DNA from: Nodosilinea sp. P-1105
GTDB lineage: Bacteria; Cyanobacteriota; Cyanobacteriia; Phormidesmidales; Phormidesmidaceae
Direction of reading: 5' to 3'
Assembly: GCF_012911975.1 (NCBI RefSeq)
Contig: NZ_SMDQ01000028.1
Span: 1 to 64,000, forward strand
Length of the DNA stretch: 64,000 nt
A program made the position numbers and the translations under genes. The notes beneath the pieces are model-generated. The model made no database searches. It saw nothing but the letters and a program-made list of their open reading frames with translations, and was not told the DNA's origin. Shown here piece after piece: positions 44,076-52,777 of the stretch. The first letter of the stretch is position 1; the number at the start of each line of letters is the position of its first letter.

Positions 44076-44981
44076 TTACTCTGGTAAGTTTCTTAGGTGG
44101 GTTTGCGCCTTAGAGGCCCAGGCACGGTTACCCATGGTGGCGTAGAGGCTTCTAGCGTACTCTAGTACAGGGCGGGCCTCCTCGTATCGCTCTAGCTGAA
44201 TAAACGCTAGCCCAGCACTATAGTAAGCATCAGCGTAACTACCATTGAGCTGGGTTGCCATCCGAAAAGAATCCAGCGCTAATTCTGTTTGGCCTTGGTT
44301 AAACCGGGCAATGCCCAAGTTGTAGTGGGCCTCGGCGTAGCGGGGCTGAATCTCTAGTGCCTGGGTTAAGGCCGCTTCCGCCTCTGTGTTTTGCCCTTGC
44401 TGCAGATAAATAATGCCCCGTTGAAAATGGGATTCAGGGGCGCTAGGGCTATACTCTCCGGCTCGCTCTAGCGCCGCTAGGGCGTCGGCAAATCGTTCTT
44501 GCCCCTGGTAAACCAGGCCTAGGTTGTAGTAAGCGTTACCCAGATCGGGTTGGATCTGTAGAGCTCGCTTTAAGTACGCTTCGGCCTGATCGAGATTATT
44601 CCCTTCGATCAAGGCCCCTCCCAGGTTGGCGTAGGCCATGGCAAAGTCGGGATCAGCTCGAATCGCCTGCCAAAAGGCCGAGGCGGCTTCCTGTAGTTCT
44701 CCTTTCTGGCGTAGGGCCAACCCCAGGTTGTAGTGGGCGGCGGCCAAATTGGGAGCCAAAGTGGCGGCCTGCTGAAACTGGGCGATCGCCGCGTCTACTT
44801 GCCCCTGCTGTATCAACCCTAGCCCCTGATTTAGGGCTGCTTCTGCGGCCTCGGGTTGGGCCTCAGCGGGTGGGGTATCAACGGACAGGGCAACGGGGAC
44901 ATGGACACAGGCCACTGACAGGCCGGTGATCAGCCCCAGGGCCAAAGAAATGCTGGTGTTAATCAAAGGAGCGTTTGTCAT
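44076..44981 (-). CDS. Exported TPR protein
   Basis: A 301-residue protein. A hydrophobic N-terminus (SISLALGLITGLSVACVHVPVALS) acts as a signal or anchor, with a possible lipobox Cys. It is followed by about seven tetratricopeptide repeats from residue 46 on, for example AAHYNLGLALRQKGELQEAAS and NAYYNLGLVYQGQERFADAL. TPRs give a protein-binding surface; the partner is unknown. It is divergent from the LuxR-type regulator; the spacer holds a perfect palindrome TCATGTACATGA at 45062-45073. Confidence 0.88.
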   Translation of the reverse strand: MTNAPLINTSISLALGLITGLSVACVHVPVALSVDTPPAEAQPEAAEAALNQGLGLIQQGQVDAAIAQFQQAATLAPNLAAAHYNLGLALRQKGELQEAASAFWQAIRADPDFAMAYANLGGALIEGNNLDQAEAYLKRALQIQPDLGNAYYNLGLVYQGQERFADALAALERAGEYSPSAPESHFQRGIIYLQQGQNTEAEAALTQALEIQPRYAEAHYNLGIARFNQGQTELALDSFRMATQLNGSYADAYYSAGLAFIQLERYEEARPVLEYARSLYATMGNRAWASKAQTHLRNLPE

Positions 44982-45257
44982 AGGGCACAGCTTAGCGCTA
45001 TGAAAGGGCCTTAACCATAAAAAAAGAACACAATTTTTTCAAGTTTATCCAGACCATGGCCTCATGTACATGAAGAGATTGTTAGTGTTAGGCCAGGGCA
45101 GTGGTCAACGGACCATCTAGTTGCTAGCCAATTAAAGAACTGTCCCTCAGGTGCGGAGATCCCATCTTCGCAGTTGAGGTATTCCCTATCACAAAACCTG
45201 TGGTTGTTCCCGGATGACGTCTCACTAACTCGTTCCTGCTTAAAACCAGGTAGTCCT

Positions 45258-45848
45258 ATGGTCACTATGAGTTCATCCGTTATGTTTTCAATGCCCCTGC
45301 AATCTACCTTGTCCCATTCTGATAATGTTTTTCTCAAAGCTGTATTAGAGGGATTCGCCGATGGGATCTTAATTCTTGCAGAAGACGGATCCTGCATTCA
45401 CAGCAATCAGGAGGGCCGTGCCCTCTGCCTTAACCTTAGCCCTAATAGCCATGGGGTGCCCCCCTGTCTGTGGGCGATGGGCAAACACCTGCTGGAGAGT
45501 CGCGATTTGTTTCCCGATCATTCCCTGGTGCTAACTCAGCAGTTTACTGCCCAGGGGGGCGATCAAATTCGGGCTCGGGTGCAGTGGTTAGATTTACCCT
45601 CTGCCTCAGAGACCTACTTGCTGATTTCCTTGGAAAACCAAACCCGTTCGCTCTATACGTCGGCCCTGCTAGAAGCGGTGCAGTATAACCTTACCCCTCG
45701 GGAAAAGGATGTTTGGTTACTGCGGCGCGCCAGCCGCAGCTACGACGAAATTGCCAAGGCCCTTTACATCACTGTGAATACGGTCAAGCGCCATATCAAG
45801 AACATTAACGCTAAGCGCCGCGAGGTAATCGAGTTGATGGCTAACTAG
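45258..45848 (+). CDS. LuxR-family transcriptional regulator
   Basis: A 196-residue regulator. A PAS-like sensory part (VLEGFADGILILAEDGSCIHSNQEG) is followed by a C-terminal GerE/LuxR HTH: LTPREKDVWLLRRASRSYDEIAKALYITVNTVKRHIKNINAK. There is no receiver phosphorylation site. ATG 45258 is taken since CAGG precedes it and the PAS match starts soon after; ATG 45267 and others are nearby. The type is common in cyanobacteria; target unknown. Confidence 0.85.
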   Translation: MVTMSSSVMFSMPLQSTLSHSDNVFLKAVLEGFADGILILAEDGSCIHSNQEGRALCLNLSPNSHGVPPCLWAMGKHLLESRDLFPDHSLVLTQQFTAQGGDQIRARVQWLDLPSASETYLLISLENQTRSLYTSALLEAVQYNLTPREKDVWLLRRASRSYDEIAKALYITVNTVKRHIKNINAKRREVIELMAN

Positions 45849-45991
45849 GCAGCGGAGTGGGTATCGGCTGCCAGGGACCCAAACCCCGGTCTCCGATACC
45901 CAAATCCTGCCCTTGGGGCAGGCCGCGATCGCTTAAGCTAGTGCTTAACAGGCTACTCCTTGCCCCTACTGTTATTCTTGAAACCCTGCCT

Positions 45992-46771
45992 ATGTTGCCT
46001 AAGGAAGAGTTGCTGAAATCGGTGGACAATCGCGACTGCCTAGCCCGGGTGCTTGACCAGGCCGAACAAGCTATTCGCACCTGGGAGACGGTGGTCACCG
46101 ATTTTCTGTCCCCACCGGAACGGGTGGAAGCCGAGACCATCTTTCAGCGCCTGACGGATGTTCATGTCCTGTCGTGGGGAGGCTATCCCCAGGCAGAACG
46201 GCAGCGGTTGGCGATCGCCCGCACCGATCTCCCCCTGGACCAGAGTCAGATTTCCCTGGCCCTGATCAACCTGGCGGGCAACTTTATGTTTGACCCTGCC
46301 ACCCATCGCGATTTTCTGGGGGCGATTCTGGGCACCGGCATTGTCCGCGAAAAGGTGGGTGACATCATTGTGCTGGGGGAACGGGGAGCCCAGGCGATTG
46401 TGGTGCCAGAGCTGGTGGAGTTCTTTACCCAGGCCCTGACCCAGGTGCGATCGGTGCCGGTTAAGACCCAACCTCTGGACTGGGACCAGCTCAGGGTGCG
46501 CCCCCCCAAAAAGAAAGAAATGACCACTGTGGAAGCCTCCTTAAGGCTGGATGCAGTGGCCTCTGCTGGGTTTGGCATGTCCCGCAGCAAAATGGCCGAT
46601 CTGATCGGTGCCGGTGACGTGCGGGTCAATTGGCAGGCCGTCACCCAGCCCAGCCACACCCTAGCCGCTGGCGATCTGGTGGCTATTCGCGGCAAGGGAC
46701 GGTTGGAAATTGGCGACGTAGCCATCACTAAAAAAGAACGGTACCGGGTTAACCTCACCCGGTACCTATAG
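45992..46771 (+). CDS. Photosystem II S4-domain RNA-binding protein
   Basis: A 259-residue YlmH-like protein. The C-terminal S4 domain is ASLRLDAVASAGFGMSRSKMADLIGAGDVRVNW, preceded by LSWGGYPQAERQRLAI and GDIIVLGERGAQAIV. The cyanobacterial subgroup is named photosystem II S4 domain protein from its link to PSII. The start is ATG 45992; the track adds 45 unconserved residues. RNA or tRNA fragment binding in the stalled-ribosome pathway, as known for YlmH/RqcP relatives, is an alternative view. Confidence 0.88.
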   Translation: MLPKEELLKSVDNRDCLARVLDQAEQAIRTWETVVTDFLSPPERVEAETIFQRLTDVHVLSWGGYPQAERQRLAIARTDLPLDQSQISLALINLAGNFMFDPATHRDFLGAILGTGIVREKVGDIIVLGERGAQAIVVPELVEFFTQALTQVRSVPVKTQPLDWDQLRVRPPKKKEMTTVEASLRLDAVASAGFGMSRSKMADLIGAGDVRVNWQAVTQPSHTLAAGDLVAIRGKGRLEIGDVAITKKERYRVNLTRYL

Positions 46772-46815
46772 GATCGCCTGTCAGACCAGAGCTACCAGGC
46801 TACCCTGCCCAAAAC

Positions 46816-48153
46816 CTACAGGCCAATCCCTTCGTAGCGGGCGATCGTAGCCTTGTCTAGCATACGACGACCATCTACTACCAGCGGCGGGTTAGCGGCT
46901 CCTTGCAGCAGCCCCGGCAGCACTTTGAAGTCATTCCAGCGGGTGAGCAATAGAATCACATCCACATCCTGGACGGTTTCAGCCAGGGTATCGCAGTACT
47001 GAATAGGCTGGTTTTCAAAGATCTTTTGGGCTTCGTGCATGGCCACCGGGTCAAAGGCCTTGACCTTGGCCGATCCGGCCAGTAGTTCCTGGACAATGGG
47101 AATCGCTGGCGACTCGCGCATGTCATCGGTACCGGGTTTGAAGGCTAGGCCCAGCACCGCCACCCGCACTGCATCCAGGTTGGGATAGTGCTTGTGCAGC
47201 CGTGCCATCACCTGCTTATACTGCACCGCGTTCACGTCGATCACAGCATTGAGCAGTTGCATCGGCAATCCTTTCTTCTCCCCATATGCATTCAGTGCCT
47301 TCACATCTTTGGGGAAACAACTGCCACCGAAGCCGCAGCCGGCCTCGATGTAGGTGGTGAAGCTGGGGAAGATGCGATCGCCGTTGGCTAGAATCGGTGT
47401 CAGGCGCTTGTCCAGATGAACCCCTCGGGTCACCTCTGTGACATCGACATCGCCGATAGCGGCACAGAGGTTGCCAATTTCATTGGCAAAGGAAATCATG
47501 GTCGCCAGCAGGGAGTTAGCGGTGTACTTGATCATCTCAGCGGTTTTGCAGTTGGTTTCCAACTGGTCCACCCCGTCAAACACCTGATATAGTTCCCGCA
47601 GCGCCCCGAGGCTGCGATCGTCAATGCCCCCCAGCACAATCCGGTCCGGATACATAAAGTCAGGGATGGCTTCTCCTTCTTTGAGAAATTCGGGGTTCAT
47701 GCCCACCCCAAAGTCAGCCCCGGCCTTTTTGCCAGACGCCTCCTCTAGAATCGACAACACCACGTCATCGGTGGTGCCGGGAACGACGGTACTCTTAACC
47801 ACCACCACGTGGTAACCATCTTTGTCCCTCAACACTTCGCCAATCTGGCGGGCGACGGTCTTAATAAAGGTCAGGTCGATTTCATCGCCGCGAAAGGGGG
47901 TACCCACCGCAATCAAAGACATCTCAGAGTCCAGGACAGCGGTGCGCAAGTCAGTGGTGGCCTGCAGGCGGCGGCCCACATTGGCTTTAAGCATGTCTTC
48001 CAGTCCCGCCTCATAAATCGGCGGTATACCCTGGTTAATCTGATCGACCTTCGCCTGGTCAATGTCAACACAGACCACATCATGGCCTTTCTCGGCCAGG
48101 CAGGTACCCGACACCAACCCGACGTAGCCTGTTCCTACTACAGATACCTTCAT
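46816..48153 (-). CDS. ugd: UDP-glucose 6-dehydrogenase
   Basis: A 445-residue NAD-dependent enzyme oxidising UDP-glucose to UDP-glucuronate. Seen are MKVSVVGTGYVGLVSG, STVVPGTTD, MNPEFLKEGEAI, the Lys-containing YTANSLLATMISFANE and the catalytic Cys in GCGFGGSCFPKDVKAL. It abuts the upstream SDR gene (one follows the other with no gap), so they share an operon. Its product feeds the neighbouring decarboxylase-like SDR for cell-surface polysaccharide. Confidence 0.95.
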   Translation of the reverse strand: MKVSVVGTGYVGLVSGTCLAEKGHDVVCVDIDQAKVDQINQGIPPIYEAGLEDMLKANVGRRLQATTDLRTAVLDSEMSLIAVGTPFRGDEIDLTFIKTVARQIGEVLRDKDGYHVVVVKSTVVPGTTDDVVLSILEEASGKKAGADFGVGMNPEFLKEGEAIPDFMYPDRIVLGGIDDRSLGALRELYQVFDGVDQLETNCKTAEMIKYTANSLLATMISFANEIGNLCAAIGDVDVTEVTRGVHLDKRLTPILANGDRIFPSFTTYIEAGCGFGGSCFPKDVKALNAYGEKKGLPMQLLNAVIDVNAVQYKQVMARLHKHYPNLDAVRVAVLGLAFKPGTDDMRESPAIPIVQELLAGSAKVKAFDPVAMHEAQKIFENQPIQYCDTLAETVQDVDVILLLTRWNDFKVLPGLLQGAANPPLVVDGRRMLDKATIARYEGIGL

Positions 48154-49293
48154 TTATGCGTCCTCCGCTTGGCGGTTGCCGGAATACCAGACCATGGATC
48201 GTTTTAGCCCTTCATCAACTGTAATGCTGGGGTTATAGCCCAGGTGTTGACGCGCCTTGTCGATGATCGGGCAGCGGCGGTTGGGGTTGTCGATCAAATA
48301 GTCTTGATCGCTGCTGGTTTGACGCACGACTTTACCGCTGTAGTCAAACAAGTCACGGGCGATATCGACAACTCGCTCGGCCAAATTAGCCATGGAAATT
48401 TCAGGCGTTTCTACCCCAATGTTGTAGGCTTCCCCAGTGTGACCTTTGACCAGGATTTTGTAGTAACCGACGATGGCATCAGCAATATAACAAAAGGTGC
48501 GGGTGGGAGACCCATCGGACAGCATGACAATGTCGCGATCGCTGAAGATATCGCGGGCAAAGTCGGGTAGCACCCGGCGATCAGTAATCTTTAAGCCTGG
48601 ACCATAGTTGTTGAATGGTCGAGCGGTCTTGATCGGCAGATCATGCTGAAGGGCAAAGTTAACACAGAGGGTTTCGCCATAGCGTTTCGACTCATCGTAA
48701 CAAGCCCGCGGGCCGGTGCAGGAGACATTGCCTCGATAGGTTTCTGGGGTGGGAATGTTTTCCGGGGTGGGGTCGCCGTAAATCTCGCTGGTAGAGTAAA
48801 ACAGAAACCCTTCTATCGGCTTACCCTTAGCTTTTTGCTGCAGGCAATATTCCAACAAAAACCGCAGTCCATTGACATTGGCGTCCATCGTTTCAATCGG
48901 ATATTTCCGATAAAACGTAGGTGAGGCAATGGATGCAGCATGAATAATAAATTGAAAATCAGCGATATCGTCGGGTATAGGGTTAGTGATATCGTGCTTA
49001 ACTAGCACAAGATTGGGATTATCAGACAGACTGGTCAGCCAATCGGGCACACCCCGAATATAGTTATCATAAATCGTCAGGTGAATCGGCTTAGCGGTGG
49101 GGTTAACCTGATTCCAGTGGAGGACTGACTGGACAAGGTAGTAACCCAGGAAACCGGCGCCACCGGTAATCAACAGATTTTTGCCAGATAGGGTGGCAAA
49201 TTCCTCAAAGAGGTGATCACAAATATAGGTTAAATCAGCTTGGACGACATCATCAGCCGTTTTTAGTGACGTTAAACTAGGTGCTTGAACCAT
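48154..49293 (-). CDS. Extended SDR, UDP-glucuronate decarboxylase-like
   Basis: A 379-residue NAD-dependent epimerase/dehydratase. The Rossmann motif is ITGGAGFLGYYLVQ near residue 45 and the active site pairs STSEIYG with YDESKRYGET. RPFNNYGPGLK is typical of UDP-glucuronate decarboxylase and relatives. The start ATG 49293 has AAGGA at 7 bases; the ORF track adds 68 residues of no match. With ugd directly after, making UDP-xylose or a similar sugar nucleotide is likely, but the exact sugar is not proven. Confidence 0.85.
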   Translation of the reverse strand: MVQAPSLTSLKTADDVVQADLTYICDHLFEEFATLSGKNLLITGGAGFLGYYLVQSVLHWNQVNPTAKPIHLTIYDNYIRGVPDWLTSLSDNPNLVLVKHDITNPIPDDIADFQFIIHAASIASPTFYRKYPIETMDANVNGLRFLLEYCLQQKAKGKPIEGFLFYSTSEIYGDPTPENIPTPETYRGNVSCTGPRACYDESKRYGETLCVNFALQHDLPIKTARPFNNYGPGLKITDRRVLPDFARDIFSDRDIVMLSDGSPTRTFCYIADAIVGYYKILVKGHTGEAYNIGVETPEISMANLAERVVDIARDLFDYSGKVVRQTSSDQDYLIDNPNRRCPIIDKARQHLGYNPSITVDEGLKRSMVWYSGNRQAEDA

Positions 49294-49575
49294 TACGTTT
49301 TCCTTATACCAATTAGAGATTTGAGGGACTAAACTCTGGGCTAACGAGTACCGTTGTTCGGTGCTCTTACCCACCCATTTAGCGTCATGAACATGGGCAG
49401 ATGCTCCGGTCATTATTCCGGCAATAACAATGTAGATAGGATGGCGATTTCCAGGACTAGCGGATTTTAGTTCATGGCTTGTCCATGAACTGGACAAGAT
49501 AAACTCATGCAGTCACGTGAGCTTAGGGTCTATACCATGGCTACTGTTTAGGTGGACTGCTTAGATGGACTAGGA

Positions 49576-50886
49576 TTAAACCGTTGCGGCTACTTTAGGG
49601 CTGGCAAAGTAGGCGTTTTGTTCAACCCGCAGCCGATGGGCGATGCTATCAGTTGGCACCTCTACATCGTCGTAGGTGAGCACTTGGTCTTTGGCGACCG
49701 GACGCTTCAGTCGGCACCCTTCTGCTAAGCCCATGGGTAAGAGGTTTTGCTGGCTGACAATGTCGGCGTTGTCGCATTGGCCATAGGTGTGGTACCCGCC
49801 TAGCCCATCCAGGGTTTGGCCGGCCTGGAGATCGATTTTGGCGGTGGTCACCACGTCTACCACTGGACCGCCCAGGGGGGCGATAATCACATCGTTAAAT
49901 AAGGCCACCCGGGCGGCGGACAGGGGCACCTCAAATACAGTCAGGTGGTAGGGCACGTAGAAGCTATACAGCGGACCTTCCCCAAGCTTGCCGTAGTTGA
50001 GGTAGTGGGCTTGGGTGGGCTCGTTGCAGGTGGCGTAAACAAATACCCCTGGGCTGGGTTTAGGACCAACCACATAGTCAACGATGCCGCCTAGTGCCTT
50101 TAGTTGTTCCACATCGTAGCGATCGAGCATGTCATCAACATGGCCCTTGTAGTGATAGCCCAACATCCCCCGCTGGGCTACTTTCATGCCAGTAGCGTTA
50201 GCCACGATCGCCTGTTCAAAGGAAATTTTAGTGCCATCGGCAAAACTGGTGACCATGTGGGCGGTTTGGCCCCACTGCTTGGCAAAGCTCTCTTGGGTGG
50301 TGGGGTTGCGGTAGCGGTCTTGTAGCCCTTTGATATTGCCGCAAAGTACCGGATTCAAGCCAATACTCTTGACGAAGCGATAGAGATTTAGCTGGACACC
50401 GGGTTGATCACCATCGCAGCCAGTTAGCACAACCCCAGCTTTATCGGCATAGACTTTGAGAATCGGGCCGACGGTGCCATCGAGTTCGGCATTCATCAGC
50501 ACCATGGGCTTTTTGTGCTCGATCGCCGCCAGGGTGACCCGTGCTCCGTACTCCACATGGCCGGTAGCCTCAATCAAGACGTCGATGTTTTCTGACTGGC
50601 ACAGCAACATCGGATCATCCGTGACCGCATATTGCCCCTGGGTAATCGCATCTTCCAGGTCGCCCAGGGTAGACACGGTTTTGACGGTGTCTACGCCTAC
50701 TTTTGTATAGGCGTCGGCGGCAGCTTCGACGGTACGGTTGGCGATCGCCACCAGGACCATGCCTGGGGTGTAGTTGAAGATTTGATTGACGACACCACGG
50801 CCCATAAAGCCAGCGCCAAATAGACCAACCCGCACAGGATTGCCCGCCTCATGGCGCGCCTTCAAAGCTGTATCAACAATGATCAT
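49576..50886 (-). CDS. Homoserine-dehydrogenase-like NAD(P) oxidoreductase with SAF domain
   Basis: A 436-residue protein. The N-terminal Rossmann fold is VRVGLFGAGFMGRGVVNQ, with VLIEATGHVEYGARVTLAAIEHKKPMVLMN further on. The C-terminal part ends in a SAF-like segment (RPVAKDQVLTYDDVEVP). The homoserine-DH-like family with SAF occurs in nucleotide-sugar clusters; the substrate is not known. Its start overlaps the stop of the rfbC-like gene by four bases, so both are made together. Confidence 0.8.
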   Translation of the reverse strand: MIIVDTALKARHEAGNPVRVGLFGAGFMGRGVVNQIFNYTPGMVLVAIANRTVEAAADAYTKVGVDTVKTVSTLGDLEDAITQGQYAVTDDPMLLCQSENIDVLIEATGHVEYGARVTLAAIEHKKPMVLMNAELDGTVGPILKVYADKAGVVLTGCDGDQPGVQLNLYRFVKSIGLNPVLCGNIKGLQDRYRNPTTQESFAKQWGQTAHMVTSFADGTKISFEQAIVANATGMKVAQRGMLGYHYKGHVDDMLDRYDVEQLKALGGIVDYVVGPKPSPGVFVYATCNEPTQAHYLNYGKLGEGPLYSFYVPYHLTVFEVPLSAARVALFNDVIIAPLGGPVVDVVTTAKIDLQAGQTLDGLGGYHTYGQCDNADIVSQQNLLPMGLAEGCRLKRPVAKDQVLTYDDVEVPTDSIAHRLRVEQNAYFASPKVAATV

Positions 50887-51443
50887 AGGGAAACCTCGGT
50901 TTGGGTAGTGGGCAAGCCAGGCAATAGCGGCCAGGCGGTATCTTTCTCAGAAATTACAGTCACAGGCAATGGCCATTGAATGCCCAAGACAGGATCGTCA
51001 TACCGTAACCCCTGCTCGCAGCCGGGGGTGTAGTACTCGCTGACCATGTAAAAGGCTTCTGACCCATCAACCAGGGCTTGATAGCCATGGGCAAACATTT
51101 CCGGGACATAGAGGCCCAGCCGGTTATCAGCGGATAGCTCAATGCCAAAATGCCTGAGGTAGGTAGGGGAGTCTGGCCGCATATCCACAATCACGTGGTA
51201 ATTAGCCCCTCGGATACAGCGAAAAAACTTGGCTTCAGAGGCAGGGGGCACCTGATAATGGAGCCCCCGCAGGGTTCCTTTGAGATAGTTAGTAGCGAGG
51301 TTGCATTGAACGCCAACCGGCTTTAAGCCATGCTGTTCAAATTCTTTAGTGCAAAAGGCCCGGGCAAAGAAGCCGCGATCATCACCTCGTTTGTCGAGGG
51401 AGACCACGAATGCTCCACTTAGGCAAATTTCCTCAAAAATCAT
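50883..51443 (-). CDS. rfbC: RmlC-like dTDP-4-dehydrorhamnose 3,5-epimerase family protein
   Basis: A 186-residue cupin epimerase. Conserved parts are DDRGFFARAFCTKEF, the catalytic His in GTLRGLHYQ, VDMRPDSPTY, and FAHGYQALVDGSEAFYMVSEYY with the Tyr/Asp site YDDPVLGIQWP. Since the cluster starts with a CDP-glucose-forming enzyme, the true substrate may be a CDP-sugar rather than dTDP. It is coupled to the next gene by a 4-base overlap. Confidence 0.85.
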   Translation of the reverse strand: MIFEEICLSGAFVVSLDKRGDDRGFFARAFCTKEFEQHGLKPVGVQCNLATNYLKGTLRGLHYQVPPASEAKFFRCIRGANYHVIVDMRPDSPTYLRHFGIELSADNRLGLYVPEMFAHGYQALVDGSEAFYMVSEYYTPGCEQGLRYDDPVLGIQWPLPVTVISEKDTAWPLLPGLPTTQTEVSL

Positions 51444-51522
51444 GCAGGTTCTCCAGGCACTGACCTATGGAACATTAAAATCAGCTCAAAAATGAGATAA
51501 AGGCTATAGGTTTATGGTTTTT

Positions 51523-52296
51523 TCACCAAACTTTCCAGGGTGCTTTACCCGAAGCCCACAAGTCTTCCAGCTTGTTTCTATCCCGCAAGGTATCCATGGG
51601 TTGCCAGAACCCAGCATGCCTGAAGGCTGAGAGCTGATCCATTTGGGCTAACTTGGTTAAGGGCTCTTGCTCCCAAACGGTGTCGTCCCCAGGGATGAAG
51701 TCAATCACGTCCGGTTCCACCACAAAGTAGCCACCGTTAATCCAGGCTCCATCTCCCTCTGGCTTTTCTTGGAAGGATTCGATCTTGGTCTGACCTTCAT
51801 GCAGAGCGATCGCCCCAAATCGGCCAGGGGGTTGCACGGCAGTCAGGGTAGCTAGGGTGCCTTGCTGTTTATGAAACTCGATCAGTTCAGTTACATTAAC
51901 GTCGCTGACCCCATCGCCGTAAGTGAGGCAAAAGGTTTCATTACCGATGTGCTCACGCACCCGCTTCAGGCGACCACCCGTCATGGTGGTTTCCCCGGTG
52001 TCAATCAGGGTGATTTTCCAGGGCTCGGCATTACCCAGGTGAACATTCATCTGGTTGTAGCGTAGGTCGAAGGTGACATCTGACATATGTAAGAAGTAAT
52101 TGGCGAAATACTCCTTAATTACATATCCCTTATAACCGCAACAAATAACAAAGTCATTAATTCCGTGGGAGGAGTAAATTTTCATAATGTGCCATAAAAT
52201 TGGCCGATTTCCCACCTCCACCATAGGCTTGGGCTTGATACTAGTTTCTTCACTAAGTCGAGTGCCAAGACCACCCGCAAAAATAACGGCTTTCAT
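51523..52296 (-). CDS. rfbF: Glucose-1-phosphate cytidylyltransferase
   Basis: A 257-residue nucleotidyltransferase making CDP-glucose. The signature is [38 protein letters not shown], then [27 protein letters not shown] (metal Asp) and [13 protein letters not shown]. It is the first gene of the leftward sugar cluster rfbF, rfbC, SAF oxidoreductase, SDR, ugd. No CDP-glucose 4,6-dehydratase (rfbG) is adjacent; the SDR may fill that step. Confidence 0.93.
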   Translation of the reverse strand: MKAVIFAGGLGTRLSEETSIKPKPMVEVGNRPILWHIMKIYSSHGINDFVICCGYKGYVIKEYFANYFLHMSDVTFDLRYNQMNVHLGNAEPWKITLIDTGETTMTGGRLKRVREHIGNETFCLTYGDGVSDVNVTELIEFHKQQGTLATLTAVQPPGRFGAIALHEGQTKIESFQEKPEGDGAWINGGYFVVEPDVIDFIPGDDTVWEQEPLTKLAQMDQLSAFRHAGFWQPMDTLRDRNKLEDLWASGKAPWKVW

Positions 52297-52381
52297 ATAA
52301 ACCTCAATTCAGGTAGATTTTGAGTATTTCGTAGTCACCAAAATGCTTTACAGCATCTTCTAAGACCTTAAAAGTAACACC

Positions 52382-52399
52382 TTCAAGTAATTACTTGAA
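52382..52399. promoter_or_regulatory. Perfect 18-bp palindrome upstream of rfbF
   Basis: TTCAAGTAATTACTTGAA is fully self-complementary. It lies 86 bases before the rfbF start. A length-18 perfect palindrome is rare by chance and fits a homodimeric repressor site. The 481-base gap 52297-52777 has no ORF. Confidence 0.5.
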
Positions 52400-52473
52400 A
52401 TCAGGCATTCCCCTAAAACTTCTAGCAAGAGTTTACGCCAGGTGGAGGAGCCTGAAGCAGCATCACAGTAGCA

Positions 52474-52490
52474 TTGCGCAAATTGCGCAA
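52474..52490. promoter_or_regulatory. Double TTGCGCAA palindrome
   Basis: TTGCGCAA-A-TTGCGCAA, two 8-bp palindromes separated by one base, which also makes a 17-bp dyad. It lies about 180 bases upstream of rfbF. Together with the 18-bp palindrome it suggests a regulated promoter region. Confidence 0.4.
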
Positions 52491-52718
52491 CTAATAGTAG
52501 TAAGGCTAGCCTAGAAAAGCCGTATCGCTATAAACAGCAAGTAAATGCTGGTACTGGCTTCATGAAAGTTTTGTAAAAATTGTGGCTATCGCTGTTGGAG
52601 GCGGAATGCATTCTCTGTAGGATAGTCATTGTAAGATTTACTACCATAAATAGCTTAAAAATACGGGGGGCATGGCCCCTACGATGCACTTGGGTGTTGT
52701 ATCCCTATGAATAAATGC

Positions 52719-52747
52719 TCCTCCTCCAGAGGATATCTGGAGGAGGA
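52719..52747 (-). terminator. Terminator hairpin downstream of nrdJ
   Basis: TCCTCCTCCAGA (52719-52730) pairs perfectly with TCTGGAGGAGGA (52736-52747) around a 5-base loop. Read on the minus strand it follows the nrdJ stop by 30 bases and is followed by the T-rich GCATTTATTCAT. This is a 12-bp perfect stem with a modest T-run. Confidence 0.7.
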
Positions 52748-52777
52748 ACAGAGAGGGGCCTTAAAGGAGTTGTTACC

